From Siphonodentalium dalli (lineage: Eukaryota > Mollusca > Scaphopoda > Gadilida > Siphonodentaliidae): 64,000 nucleotides of DNA. Of this stretch, positions 46,635-57,293 are shown piece after piece (position 1 is the stretch's first letter; each line of letters begins with the position of its first letter). Where the stretch lies: assembly GCA_032622095.1 (NCBI GenBank), contig CP136066.1:172853164-172917163 (forward strand), written 5' to 3'. The translations under genes were made by a program, and so were the position numbers. Under the pieces are notes generated by a model. It saw only the letters and a program-made list of their open reading frames with translations, was not told where the DNA came from and searched no databases.

Positions 46635-46851
46635 TACAGTAATGTCCTAAATAATCGACCCCTAAACCACAGCAGAATTATGGGACATTTTTCAGGATTT
46701 AATCGGAAATATGGCTTGCTGCCATTCATCGGAAAGCTCTCGGTGAGAGCTTTCCGATGAATGGCAACAAGCCATATTTCCGACTAAATCCTGAAAAATT
46801 TCCCATAATTCTGCTGTGGTTAAAGGGTCATATACTTTGGGCATTACTGTA
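46635..46851. mobile_element. F1 palindrome, mixed-arm variant
   Basis: The left arm reads CAGTAATGTCCTAAATAATC then GACCCCTAAACC. The right arm reads GGTTAAAGGGTCATATACTT. The outer 30 bp no longer pair fully, which suggests exchange between copies. Confidence 0.88.
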
Positions 46852-47315
46852 TCTGCCTGACCAGTAGGGGGTACAGATATAATAACAAGATTTATGATTC
46901 TCTGATCTGATTTCCATGCACTGTTCAAGCTGTCTATTGAGAAATTTTGTTTATTTTGGATCTATGTATGAATTCCATGTTGATGATAAGTCAGTGGTTG
47001 TGATTAATAGTTGCAGGTGGGTTCAATGGGTTGTTTTGATGGAGGGTATGTGGTATACATGAGTCCTGATGCTTGCCATGATTATCTAGAAGTTCTATTA
47101 TGGTTTTTTGATGAGTCAGCTTGCAAATGCTGAACAAAAAAAATTAAGTGCAAGAATGTAGCAATTACCTGCATCATCTATTTAAGGTTGTTCCATATAT
47201 TTTGGTTGAGAAATGTTAAATCTATGTAAGTTTGTTCCGTACATTCTGATGAAGAACGGTTAAATCTATGTGAGGCTGTTCCATACTTTCTGGTGGAGAA
47301 AGATTAAAGGCATAT
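46852..47315. other. Intron, short repeated phrases
   Basis: AGAAA(A/G)TTAAATCTATG and TTGTTCC(A/G)TA recur at about 47185-47320, perhaps 60-bp decayed units. Confidence 0.4.
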
Positions 47316-47646
47316 TATGGGCTTGTTCGGTCATGTGGAATTGATAAGTTAGTGCTCATACGCTATGTCAACCTGGGGAATGTAGCATTCAACTAACATC
47401 GCCGAAAATTTCAAAGAAATTGACCATACCACTCAATAGAAAACATCATCTGACCTACGCTCATTTGTAAATATTTACATCTCGATTTGGGACTCAACTT
47501 CTGGCGATAAACTAACACAATTGATTTTGCCATCGAGAGTCATTGCATTTTGGATTAATATTCATAAAATATAACTACTTTCACCAAGATTATTCTCAAA
47601 TTCTATTTGACCAACCTACCCGAGTGTTTCACATCACTTTAAATAT
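47316..47646 (-). repeat. F10 dispersed repeat, copy 2 (inverted)
   Basis: Reverse-oriented partner of 40092-40440. It begins at TATTATGGGCTTGTTCGG and ends at GAGTGTTTCACATCACTTT. Confidence 0.75.
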
Positions 47647-47696
47647 ATGTGAAGTTGTTCTATGCATTCTGGGTGGAGAAAGGTTAGATTCGATGA

Positions 47697-47765
47697 AAGG
47701 TTAAATCACTAAATTCACTCTCTGGGGACCCCATTCTGTAAATGACAGACACACTGTTTCCAGCC
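47697..47765. mobile_element. F4 terminal fragment
   Basis: ACTAAATTCACTCTCTGGGG, CCCCATTCTGTAAATGACAG and ACACACTGTTTC: the outer right arm only. Confidence 0.7.
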
Positions 47766-48310
47766 TTGCTCTCTTAAGAGTTAAAATGTAGCATTCCTTG
47801 TACATTGTATATCGCATAGCAGTATGGCTGGCAAGGGTCAATAAAAGACAGAACATCAAAACAGTGAATAATAAAACTGACAAAAGTCCACAGCTGATAA
47901 AACTAAAACCTCAGTTAATTTATTTAATTTAGACAGAAGAAAAATAAAACAGTTTTACAACCTGATGGTCCAGGGCTCCCAAAATCATTATATGATTAGG
48001 AGGAACTAAAGCTTGATCACAATGCCAAGTATCCATAAGAGTGTTGGCACCATGTGGAATTTATGTAGCACATAAAACAGCAATCAGCCCCAGCAGCCTC
48101 TGTGCTCAGGTGAGGTGAGCCTGTGATGTAACGAGATTAGGACTCATAAACTCACAGACACTCAGCCTGTTTTGTTCTTAGATAGAGTCTCCACGGTGAT
48201 AACCTTTACGCTTTTAGAATATTGTATGGAGAGATTATAGCATGAATGCAAATTCAGCAGGTACTCAAGAGATATTTTCAAAGGAAATAAGTCTGGTGAT
48301 GTCTTCTTGG
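47766..48310. other. Intron, no recognised feature
   Basis: Nothing identifiable. Confidence 0.35.
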
Positions 48311-48412
48311 CAAGCCTTGAAATAGTGTGTCTGTCATTTGCAGAATGAGGTCCCCAGAGGGTGAATTTAGTGATGCTATCCCGCATAGTGGGCTAGCATC
48401 ACCAAATTCACT
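48311..48412. mobile_element. F4 left arm
   Basis: CAAGCCTTGAAATAGTGTGT then CTGTCATTTGCAGAATGAGG and TCCCCAGAGGGTGAATTTAG, cut off after CACCAAATTCAC. It shows the outermost F4 terminus. Confidence 0.78.
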
Positions 48413-48499
48413 GGTATGGCCTGCAGGCTTCAATTCAGTGAATTTGGCCAAAATGTTAACACTGTCGCCTATGGGAAACCATTTAGTTCAGTGATTCCA

Positions 48500-48868
48500 C
48501 ATAGGGTGCACATAGTTACTTCTGGTGCACACAGGGTGCACATGGTTACCTATGGTACTTTACCAATCAGTTAATGTTACAATGGTTACTTTTAATATTT
48601 TTTTTCTTAGAAATCCCAGGATACAATGGTACATTGGGCACAAATTAAAAAGATATTCCCTGAAATACTTTCAGGCCCATGGGTGCATAGGGTACACATG
48701 GTTACTTCTGGTTACTTTACCTATCAGTTAATATTACATTGGTTACTTATATTTCTTTTTTCTTAGAAATCCCAGGATACAAGGGCACATTGGGTACAAA
48801 TTAGAAAACATATTTCCTGACCAACTTTCAAGCCCATGGGTACACTTGGTTACTTCTTGTTTCTTTAC
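48500..48868 (+). repeat. Tandem repeat, units of about 150 bp
   Basis: GG(T/G)..CACATGGTTACTTCTGG, CTTTACC.ATCAGTTAATRTTAC, CTTAGAAATCCCAGGATAC and GCCCATGGGT recur with starts near 48541, 48697 and 48845. The TTCTTAG|AAATCCC phrases look like splice acceptors but lie in a repeat. Confidence 0.8.
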
Positions 48869-49124
48869 CAAGCCTTGAAATAGTGTGTCTGTCATTTGCA
48901 GAATGAGGTCCCCAGAGGGTGAATATTTAGTGATGCTACCCCGCATAGTGGGCTATCATCACCAAATTCACCCTCTGGGGACCTCATTCTGCTTACACCT
49001 CAGCAGAACGAGGTTCCCAGAGGATGAATTTGGTGATGCTAGCCCGCTATGCGGGGTAGCATCACTAAATTCACCCTCTGGGGACCTCATTCTGCAAATG
49101 ACAGACACACTATTTCAAGGCTTG
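48869..49124. mobile_element. F4 complete palindromic element
   Basis: CAAGCCTTGAAATAGTGTGT begins the element and ACACACTATTTCAAGGCTTG ends it, so the full termini are inverted repeats. Inside are two tandem foldbacks with GCGGGGTAGC and GTGGGCTATC centres. It gives the true ends of F4; I do not see an obvious target duplication. Confidence 0.85.
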
Positions 49125-49499
49125 ATTACACTCCATTGTCGATGTTATGGTGAGCTTCTCCATACCCTCAGATGAATATAAAGTGAGCTCTTTGGCATTA
49201 AATATTTTTATGATGGCAGTGTTTCAGTAGCACCAAAAGGGCCTGGTGGTGGACGGAACCTTCCAGTTGTCGCTTTTGTCAATGCAAACACATGCATTTG
49301 TGCAGCCGTCAATCAATGAGAAGGCACATATGAAACCGATAAAGCTCATTCAGGATGACCCACGGACCAGTCTAGAGGGCTACTTCGCAGTTATCTTCCC
49401 GCTAAAATGTGCAACTTCTAAAAAAAATTATACACCCATTTGAAAAAATGGTCAAATTATAAAATCAGTTAACATATTTGGTTCATCGTAAGCTGGATA
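49125..49499. other. Intron, unexplained GC-richer patch
   Basis: 49230-49440 is less AT-rich than its surroundings and open for about 60 codons. I could not match it to a TRIM9 exon or a transposon protein, and no good splice sites bracket it. Confidence 0.3.
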
Positions 49500-49627
49500 A
49501 ATATTCTTCATATGAAGGCTTGGCCATATAGAATGTGTGTAAAGCAATATATCAAATGGCAGCAATTCTAAATACAGGTTACATATACAAGCTTAAGCTC
49601 CGTATTTATCATAAGATATTACTCGAT

Positions 49628-49819
49628 TACAGTAATGCCCTAAGTAATCCACTCCTTAACCACAGCAGAATTATGGGTAACTTTTCAGGATTTAGTCGGA
49701 AATATGGCTTGTTGCCATTCATCGGAAAGCACTCAGTGAGCCATATTTCCGACTAAATCCTGAATAGTACCCATAATTCTGCTGTGGTTAAGGAGTCGAT
49801 TACTTAGGGCATTACTGTA
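49628..49819. mobile_element. F1 palindrome, partly deleted centre
   Basis: TA + CAGTAATGCCCTAAGT and GGGCATTACTG + TA. The right arm has lost the GATGAATGGCAACAAG segment. Confidence 0.88.
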
Positions 49820-49921
49820 GCTCTCTGTATGAATATTAGCAGTCATAAAGATTACAAATTTGATTAACATCAGAAGAGAATTAACAGAGTATGAAGACTT
49901 TCAGTTTGCCATATGTGAATA

Positions 49922-49966
49922 TGTGAGACCTACTCGTCAATGAGTACTTAGTATAGAAAGGGTTAC
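49922..49966 (+). mobile_element. F5 right-end remnant
   Basis: CTACTCGTCAATGAGTACTT then AGTATAGAAAGGGTTA. The rest of the element is absent. Confidence 0.75.
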
Positions 49967-50100
49967 ACATAAGATATCACTCAATAGATTGTCTCTGCAA
50001 CAAAATATGCATTGAAATTCCAGATTGGATAAACATCAGAAAAGAGTATGAAGACTTGGCCATATGTGTAGTGAGGCCAGCTTCATTCTAAAGCAAGTCA

Positions 50101-50890
50101 AGCTGCATGAAGCGCTAAAAGAATTTATGGATGACAGAGTTCAATTCAATTAAATTTAGGGAATTGTGCAAAAACTTAATTCCATCATCAGCCTTCATGC
50201 CTATAATTATCTAAGATATTAAAACATTCCAAGAAAGTGAGTTTGCCTGTCAGAATGATTGACTGCCGAAATCCATACGATTATTAAGAAAGTTAAATGC
50301 ATGAATATTAGAAAAGCTTCCGGCGAGAATATGCTATTAGGAAATGCATGCCTGTCAGAGTGATATTCGAGGCGTTTTTTGATAATAAAGAAGACGTGTA
50401 ATATCAAACTATAGAAAATTGGAGTGTTATGTATTAAAGTTGATTAGAAGCAAGTGAGACGAGGATAAAGGGAAATTAATTCATGTGTCCGTCTTGCATG
50501 CAGCATTCTGCTTTTGTTCTGACGCTTCATTAAAACGTGGATCTTCAGACATCGCGGAGCCAGAATGAATCGCTGAGTGAAACGGAATGATTCCAAGATG
50601 AATCGGTTCTCATTTGATTACTTAAATGAGATTTCACGACAAAGACTCTCAAGTTATTTATGCGTCAGTGGACAAACACTGAGTCTTTTTATGGTCAGGG
50701 AATTGCATCTTCTGGGCACCCAGCTAATTTCATAGATGGGCGATCGGCTGATGATATTTGATCTGACAAAAATTAAACTTGCCCCGAAATTGGGTCTCCA
50801 ATGTGCTGATGAGTTCTTAATGAAACTTTGTTCTTCTTCGTCAGACTTTTTTTTACATTTTTCATCATGAAACTCATTTGTCTCAGTCTG
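50101..50890. other. Intron, no recognised feature
   Basis: Nothing identifiable. Confidence 0.35.
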
Positions 50891-51200
50891 ATGTTACAAA
50901 ATTGTTTGTCGTAGGTCATGAATGATCCAGTAAATCACTTTAAATAACTTAAAATTTCACATTTGTCAAGAATATTTGACTTTATGTGAAAAAGAAAAAA
51001 AATTGTCATTTTGACCTATAATGTCATTAACACAGTATTTTATCATTTAATGTTACAAAATTGTTTGTCATAGGTCATGAATGATTCAGGAAATCACTTT
51101 AAATAACCTCAAATTTCACATTTGTCAGGAATATTTGACTTTATGTGAAAAAGAAAAAAATTTGTCATGTTGACATTTACACAGTAGTTTATCATTTGGG
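50891..51200 (+). repeat. Tandem duplication, unit about 159 bp
   Basis: ATGTTACAAAATTGTTTGTC begins copies at 50891 and 51050. Both run through AGGTCATGAATGATYCAG, ATATTTGACTTTATGTGAAA and ACACAGTAKTTTATCATTT with few differences. Confidence 0.9.
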
Positions 51201-51379
51201 ACACAAGAGTTTTTTTATCGTTAAGAACGTTACTTTGCATAATATTTGCACATTTCATATTTTCATCTTTGGGAAATCATTGCTAATCACTTCTAATGCC
51301 TCAAGTGCAAACATATTCTGTCAATCGTTTTGATGCTTTGCGGATTAAGTTAGTATTGACTATTCACATAGCGTTCCAA

Positions 51380-51597
51380 TACAGTAATGCTCTAAGTAAT
51401 CGACTTCTTAACCACAGCAGAATTATGGGTAACTTTTCAGGATTTAGTCGGAAATATGGCTTGTTGCCATTCATTGGAAAAGCTCTCGGGGAGAGCTTTC
51501 CGATGAATGGCAATAAGCCATATTTCCGACTAAATCCTGAAAAGTTACCCATAATTCTGCTGTGGTTAAGAAGTCGATTACTTAGAGCATTACTGTA
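51380..51597. mobile_element. F1 palindrome, full length
   Basis: TA + CAGTAATGCTCTAAGT and GAGCATTACTG + TA. The left flank is TAGCGTTCCAATA and the right flank TAGTGCTCCAATA, possibly a 13-bp TA-bounded duplication with two differences. Confidence 0.92.
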
Positions 51598-51608
51598 GTG
51601 CTCCAATA

Positions 51609-52057
51609 TGATGCAAAATCAACTGTCATAATTCTATTGTTTTTACACACTTTCTTGTTAGTAACTTTCCACTTACCGTAAGTCGATCTTTACCAAATTG
51701 ACAGATTATTGTAACAGCTACTTTCATATCATCAGCATTGTTGAAACAAATCAACTGAATATCGTATTGCTACAATATGCCGGGTTATTTAAAGTTTTAC
51801 CCAGGATAGTGTGAAGACCATATTGTTATCAGAGTTCATTCGCAAAGTGATTGTAGAAGAATTTAGGAATTCATGTTCAGGCTTCACATGAGTGATTTTG
51901 ATGAGAGCAGTTTTTAGCACACTAAGTTAGAGACATGGGACCCAGAATAATATATTTATTTTTTCTTTTTGGATGAAATTCTTATTGTAACCCGTAAATA
52001 TTTTCTGCAGTTATTTTTCATCCCTTTGTATTTGCTAGCAATAGTAACATTAAGACC
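51609..52057. other. Intron, no recognised feature
   Basis: Nothing identifiable. Confidence 0.35.
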
Positions 52058-52134
52058 TATGTGATGCTAGCCACACTAAATTCACCCTCTGGAGACCTCG
52101 TTCTGCAAATGTCCGGTGCCATATTTTCAGGTCT
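52058..52134. mobile_element. F4 right-half fragment
   Basis: GATGCTAGCCACACTAAATT, CACCCTCTGGAGACCTCGTT and CTGCAAATGTCCGGTGCC. Confidence 0.7.
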
Positions 52135-52416
52135 GATTCCTTTAAATGGATCAGAGCATTCATGGAACAAGTGATCCATAACTTATCCAAGCATAGCCAC
52201 AATAACCATCTAATGACAAATCCGGTTTTGCTGATAATTGTTTTCCGAGTGTAATTTTAATGCCATTCATCATTATGTTGGAGACATTCTGTTATGTTAG
52301 CCAGCTATTATCTTCAAATTAGACATTAGCCAGCTAAACTGATTCTTTGAGACCAACTCATCACAACATAAATCAAAGAAGTCCATAGATAATAAGCCCA
52401 CTTAGAATATAAAGCT

Positions 52417-52815
52417 TAAGACAAGAGTTATATGGACAGTTGAAGTTCCAATGGTATAGCCATGCTTGGTTGTGAATGGGAGGTGTGGGGTGGAATGATG
52501 CTCCCTTCTACAGTAATGCCCTAAATAATCCACTACTTAACCACAACAGAATTATGGGTAACTTTTCATAATTTAGTCGGAAATATGGCTTGTTACCATT
52601 CATCAGAAAGCTCTCAGTGAGAGCTTTCCGATGAATGGCAACAAGCCATATTTCCGACTAAATCCTTAAAAGTTACCCATAATTCTGCTGTGGTTAAGGA
52701 GTTGATTATTTAGGGCATTACTGTAAGACAGAGTTATATGGACAATTGAAGTTCAGTGGTGTAGCCATGCATGGTTGTGAATGGGAGGTGTGGGGTGGTG
52801 TGATGTTCCCTTCTA
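52417..52815 (+). repeat. Direct flank duplication around an F1 element
   Basis: 52417-52510 (TAAGACAAGAGTTATATGGA ... CTCCCTTCTA) recurs at 52724-52815 (TAAGACAGAGTTATATGGAC ... TTCCCTTCTA) at about 88% identity. Both copies start and end in TA, with the element exactly between. Confidence 0.88.
52509..52725. mobile_element. F1 palindrome between duplicated flanks
   Basis: TA + CAGTAATGCCCTAAAT and GGGCATTACTG + TA, full length, central CTCTCAGTGAGAG. Arm divergence is low relative to the flank repeats. Confidence 0.92.
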
Positions 52816-52887
52816 ACTCACAAGTTCTCATCAACAAAAATCACAGGATTCCATCCATAATCGGCCCACGCGCTTTGAATCTAAAGA

Positions 52888-53130
52888 TTAACTCTTTCTT
52901 TACTAAATGGATTCTCCCCATTCAGATATATAGGTAGACATTAGAATGGTCTATTATTCATCGGGAGGGGTTTTGAGAAAAATAAGCAGATGACAGATAA
53001 TACAAGTACAAAAGGAGTCCCATATATTGGATGGATATGTTCAGATAATAAGTTCAACAAATGACCTTTGTTGAATTTATTATCTGAACATTTGCTATAG
53101 GATAACTACTCGTCAATGATTATAGATTAA
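52888..53130 (+). mobile_element. F5 element, full length
   Basis: TTAA + CTCTTTCTTTACTAAATGG to CGTCAATGATTATAGA + TTAA. The hairpin GTTCAGATAATAAGTTCAAC is intact; the right end has lost AAAGGG. Confidence 0.82.
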
Positions 53131-53341
53131 AGCTCATAAGGAGGACATAAGTACTGATGGTGGATCCATGAGGGAGCCGAGGGGGAAGGAACTCCCTTGA
53201 AACTCACATAGCTTTCACAAATATGCCCTGAACCAAGGGCAATTTAAGGAGCAATCTTCTAGAAAAGGGAACATTTTTAGTTAGCAGTGAATCATAGATG
53301 ACGAAAAGAAAGAAAAAAATTCACTCAAACAGCGCTTTTAA

Positions 53342-53727
53342 TTAACCCTTCAGTGACTGGAGCTTCCTCAAATTTTGCCAAAATCCAGTGCCAATGCATT
53401 CTCTTATACAGTAATGCCCTAAATAATCGACCTTAATCGCAGCAGAATTATGGGTAATTTTTCAGGATTTAGTTGAAAATATGGCTTGTTGCCATTCATC
53501 GGAAACTCTCACTGAGAGCTTTCCGATGAATGGCAACAAGCCATATTTCCGACTAAATCCTGAAAGATTACCCATAATTCTGCTGCGGTTAAGGAGTCGA
53601 TTATTTAGGGCATTACTGTATATGCGAGTCTCCCATAGGGATTCTCTCATATAAAAGAGAATATATTGGCCTAACAATATTTACCTTGACCTTATAAGCC
53701 AGTGTATTATCTTATATATGCGAGGCC
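53342..53727 (-). mobile_element. F2 element interrupted by F1, truncated
   Basis: TTAA + CCCTTCAGTGACTGGAGC, then the first hairpin split at CTCTTA|TATGCGAG by F1, a TATTTACCTTGACC spacer and part of a second hairpin. The CATGACGG-side arm is missing. Confidence 0.82.
53407..53620. mobile_element. F1 palindrome nested in F2
   Basis: TA + CAGTAATGCCCTAAAT and GGGCATTACTG + TA inserted into the TATATA run of an F2 hairpin. Deleting it with one TA restores CTCTTATATATGCGAG. Both arms share the CGCAGCAGAATTATGG / TTCTGCTGCGG change. Confidence 0.93.
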
Positions 53728-53921
53728 ACCCCTAATGCTCCAGACACCTCTGCTGTGGTCCTGACCTTGGATGTAACCACTCATTATATCAAACTCGAGG
53801 CTCAGATGGCCCGATATTGCATTATATATGAGATATACTTTCTATTGTTCCTGCGGGAGGCTCCCCAAATGGCAAGCAATGATAATTATCCTACACATTT
53901 CAAGGTTGATAGCAAGCAATC

Positions 53922-54296
53922 AAGTCTGCGTTTAGTGCGCCTCTCATTTGCAGAATGAGGTCCCCAGAGGGTGAATTTAGTGACGATATCCTGCATATAT
54001 AGCGGGCTAGCATCACCGAATTCACCCTCTTGGGACCTCATTCTGCATGGCCTCATCTGCTATGGGAGACATAGACTCAGATTGAAGTTCCCAAATGGTG
54101 AATATTGTGATGTACACCCATTAGGAACCCCGATTATGCAATGTGTCTTCTGCCAATTTGGGGATACAGAGAAACTAAAAAAAAAAAAAAAATAGAATCT
54201 ATGTGAAGAAGTTTCTATAGAAATTTGATAATAAAGAAACTTTCCAGAGAAGATGAGACCTAAGCAGAATGAGGTCTTCAGAGGGTGAATTTCCTG
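53922..54296. mobile_element. F4 element, long form
   Basis: GCAGAATGAGGTCCCC foldback with an extra ATATAT in the loop, then GGCCTCATCTGCTATGGGAG, GTTCCCAAATGGTGAATATT, CCAATTTGGGGATACAGAGA, an A-run, TTTGATAATAAAGAAACTTT and a second GCAGAATGAGGTC start. It closely parallels 17436-17782. Confidence 0.8.
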
Positions 54297-54387
54297 TTAA
54301 ACTTATATGGCTTTTGTAACTTTACATAGGAAGTTGTAACTTTATACAGCTGGGAATAGATAGTTTATCTTTAAATTCAGTTTGACA

Positions 54388-54485
54388 ATGAGTACCAAAC
54401 TCCATACAGCGCCCTCTACGCTATGGCTGCGATGTATCTCAGAGGAGCAATGGGAGATAACTATGCCTGGAGTTTGAATGAGTAC
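54388..54485. mobile_element. F9 element, compact form
   Basis: A unit of about 98 bp from GAGTACCAAACTCC to GGAGTTTGAATGAGTAC, with CAGCGCCCTCTACGCTATGG inside. It is the uninterrupted relative of 7178-7514. Confidence 0.65.
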
Positions 54486-55098
54486 TTGTGGAGTTATATG
54501 TTATTTCTAAAGGCAGACTCTGTTGGTAGCTCCCAAAATAATTTTTTAAACAATCACATGTGCATCAGGAAGATGATAGTGCACTGGTCGTGTTTTCATT
54601 TTGGTATCAGAAATCTGGGGAATGTTTCACACCTTGTGGTTCTGTATTTGTTTATTTCTCTTGGCATGCTTGCATGGAATTGATCTGACAATGGAATGAT
54701 TTGGTGTTTCCCTTTGACCTTATATAACCAAACAATCTAGATTACTGCTGCAGACCAGATAAATTCAGATCGAATGTTGGTAGCTAAATCGGAAGCATTT
54801 TGTGGAGGGGTTATGGTGCCATTGTTGGGCTGTTGTGGAGATTCTTTAAAAATCAAGCCAAGTTTTATTATTGGAAATATATCAAATTTATAATTATCCA
54901 TCATTGAAAATCTGTTTGTGAAGTATTTAGCAGGGTGGCACAAGAGGAGGGGTCAGGGAGGGCTACAGCTGCCCCCCCCCCTGTTGGAGAGGGTTAGCCT
55001 CTCCCCTCCCTCCCCCATTAGGGAGATCTACAATGGTCAGCCCAGTAGCTATAGCCCCCATGTTGGGGGATCGTAGTGCCTGGTGCCACCCCTGGTAT
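54486..55098. other. Intron, GC-rich patch
   Basis: 54940-55095 is C/G-rich (runs of C, GGGGTCAGGGAGGG) and resembles patches near 28650 and 37800. Nothing coding was recognised. Confidence 0.35.
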
Positions 55099-55473
55099 TT
55101 AGCCCTTTGAGTGCCAGGGGCCGATCTCATCGGCCCTAAACCTTCAAAATAAGTCTGTTAAAGAATATAAGAAGAAATTATTAAAATTGTAAAAAAAAAA
55201 AAATTGTTAGGCCAATGCATTCTCTTATATATGCGAGGCGACCTATGGTCAGGGGCCGATCTCATCGGCCCTAAACCTTCAAAATAAGTCTGTTAAAGAA
55301 TATAAGAAGAAATTATTAAAATTGTAAAAAATTGTAAAAAAAAAAAATTGTTAGGCCAATGCATTCTCTTATATATGCGAGGCGACCTATGGTCGACTCG
55401 CATATATAAGAGAATGCATTGGCACAGGGTATATGGGTTGATACAAAAATCGACCTGGCACTCAAAGGGTTAG
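55099..55473 (+). mobile_element. F6 element with TTAG duplication
   Basis: TTAG + CCCTTTGAGTGCCAGGGGCC opens and CGACCTGGCACTCAAAGGG + TTAG closes. After GATCTCATCGGCCCTAAACC comes an A-rich spacer and one full GTCGAC-type hairpin core. The left 135 bp, including half a hairpin, are tandemly duplicated (55116-55250, repeated from 55251). Confidence 0.88.
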
Positions 55474-56373
55474 ATTCCATATTTGTTTTGAACATAAACA
55501 TATATAATTGTAATTTTTCATCAGGATGTGGGGTTCAATATTTCAAACGGGTTTCAACTATCACTGATCATGTAGTGCTCGAGATTGCAGATAATGTACT
55601 AATTCCAGAATCTCTGCCTTGAATGGGTTCCGAGGTTTGATCTCATTATTTTCCACTAAGGAAATTGTACAAACAGTAACTAAATGGTATCGAACTGGAT
55701 TGGGCATCTTTATATTAGAATCCCTGTTACAGCTGAAAAGTAAATAATACTGAAGCTGATGTTGAAAATCTGTTCCTACTTCAATAAATGTGTTTGACTT
55801 CAATTGAACTTTGTTAGTGATAAGTACATCAAAGGTGCTCTCACCTGCGACAATTGTTACCTGAAGGTAATAGTAGAACACTTTTAGGTGTTGTTTGGTA
55901 AACGAGTAAGATTTGTAGCATATACAAACACACCTGGAAAACATAAGACCATCATCATCAAAGGGGTGTGTTAACGATGCGTTCCAGGTGTGGTGTGTTA
56001 GCAAAGCTACAATGTGTAGGAGGATAGAACAAATTACTCAATCATTTATGAAACTCCGGCTCCAATTCATTTAACATGATCATGATACAAAGTGAATCTC
56101 CACTCCCATGCGATTCTGATCGTTTCCTACACACCTTCCTTTAGATTTCATTAGTAGCACTTTACAGGCAGACCTCCACACACACATTCAGAACTCTTCA
56201 ATTAAAGGCATGTATTACGTTTGCAAATAAAAACATCACCCTGATGAAATTGTCGGAACAATCTGCTATCTCACTGTACCATATAAAACTAGAGCTGTAA
56301 ATCTGATTATTTTATTTACAGTATGTTTGCTTCATGTTATTTTCATACTAATTTTTCATTACATTCTACAGGA
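55474..56373. other. Intron, contains the longest open frame
   Basis: A minus-strand open frame of 147 codons lies at 55561-56004. No domain, composition bias or splice context supports it as a gene, and about one such frame is expected by chance here. Confidence 0.4.
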
Positions 56374-56520
56374 TACAGTAATGCCCTAAATAATCGACTC
56401 CGCAACCACAGCAGAATTATGGGTAATTTTTCAGGATTTAGTTGGAAATATGGCTTGTTGCCATTCATCGGAAAGCTTTCTGCTGTGGTTGAGGAGTCGA
56501 TTATTTAGGGCATTACTGTA
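56374..56520. mobile_element. F1 palindrome, one arm mostly deleted
   Basis: Complete left arm from TA + CAGTAATGCCCTAAAT to CATCGGAAAGC. The right arm is reduced to TTTCTGCTGTGGTTGAGGAG ... GGGCATTACTG + TA. Confidence 0.88.
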
Positions 56521-56547
56521 TGTGCTTCTTAATATAGTATTTTGCCT

Positions 56548-56803
56548 TTAACCCTTCCATGAGCTGCTCGGCTGCAGCATTAAAGATCCTGTGCCAGTGC
56601 ATTCTCTTTTATATGTGAGTCTCCCATAGGGAGCCTCGCATATATAAGAGAATGCGCTGGCTTACAAGGTGAAGGTAAATATTGAGGCCAATGCATTCTC
56701 TTATATATGCGAGGCTCCCTATGGGAGAATCGCATATTTAGGAGTATGTATTGGCACAGGGTTGTCGCAAAATTTCAGGAAACTCCAGTCATGAAAGGGT
56801 TAA
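56548..56803 (+). mobile_element. F2 element 62 bp upstream of exon D
   Basis: TTAA + CCCTTCCATGAGCTGCTCGG to AGTCATGAAAGGG + TTAA, with two hairpins and a short AAATATTGAGG spacer. It sits immediately before the acceptor region of exon D. Confidence 0.87.
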
Positions 56804-56865
56804 TTCACAGTTTAATTCAGAAAAATGTAACTTATTTTATAAGCAGTTTCTTCTTTATTTTTCAG

Positions 56866-57090
56866 TTGCTTGGTTTCGTCTCGACCCATCGATGGCTCAT
56901 CCTGAAATCACCTTCTCTAACTCTAACATGACAGCATGTTGTAACAGTTTCGACCACAAAGTTGTACTTGGCAGCGTAGGTTTCTCAAAAGGCGTCCACT
57001 ACTGGGAGGTGACGATAGATCGCTATGACAACAACTCAGATCCAGCCGTGGGCGTGGCTAGATTTGATGTGGACAAATCAGTTATGCTTG
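56866..57090 (+). CDS. TRIM9: TRIM9-type E3 ligase, exon D (SPRY first half)
   Basis: This 225-bp exon completes the Val codon from exon C and encodes AWFRLDPSMAHPEITFSNSN, then ...GSVGFSKGVHYWEVTIDRYD and ...PAVGVARFDVDKSVML. It is the N-terminal half of the SPRY (B30.2-like) domain. The LDP motif, the HYWEV motif that forms the core strand, and the GVAR strand are visible. The acceptor is TTATTTTTCAG. The donor is a weaker G|GTTAGT and leaves phase 1. SPRY domains bind protein partners and in TRIM9 form the C-terminal interaction module. Confidence 0.95.
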
Positions 57091-57293
57091 GTTAGTAGCT
57101 AATTTTTCATTCATCACTGAGACACTATGTTTAAAACGGATGTAGGAATACTTAACAATTACAACTCCCGAAAACACAAATTAATTACTGACATCAATAT
57201 TTACTTGTAATTCCGGAGCAAGTGAATAGGATAATTCTTATTTGATAATGATAATCACCCGCACCCATCCTACTACAGTTTAATATTTACATA

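Larger units (their letters stand above)
49500..50100 (+). repeat. Interrupted local duplication
   Basis: ATGAAGRCTTGGCCATAT, CATAAGATATYACTC and TAACATCAGAA(A/G)AGA recur at about 49511-49620, 49870-49910 and 49970-50070. The intervals are filled by an F1 copy and an F5 remnant. Confidence 0.65.

Noticed and set aside
48600-48800. TTTTTTCTTAG followed by AAATCCCAGG as a splice acceptor of an extra exon
   Set aside because: It recurs in a 150-bp tandem repeat and no open frame compatible with the TRIM9 phase follows.
49237-49440. GC-richer patch with a 60-codon open frame as a possible alternative exon
   Set aside because: No consensus splice sites bracket it and the translation matches nothing known between FN3 and SPRY.
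51364-51606. Recurrent frames with the phrase LLNHSRIMGNFSGF on both strands at many sites
   Set aside because: They are translations of the F1 palindrome arms, which read open by chance in both directions; not a protein family.
55561-56004. 147-codon minus-strand open frame, the longest in the window
   Set aside because: No recognisable domain, no supporting splice context, and about one frame of this length is expected by chance in 64 kb of this composition.
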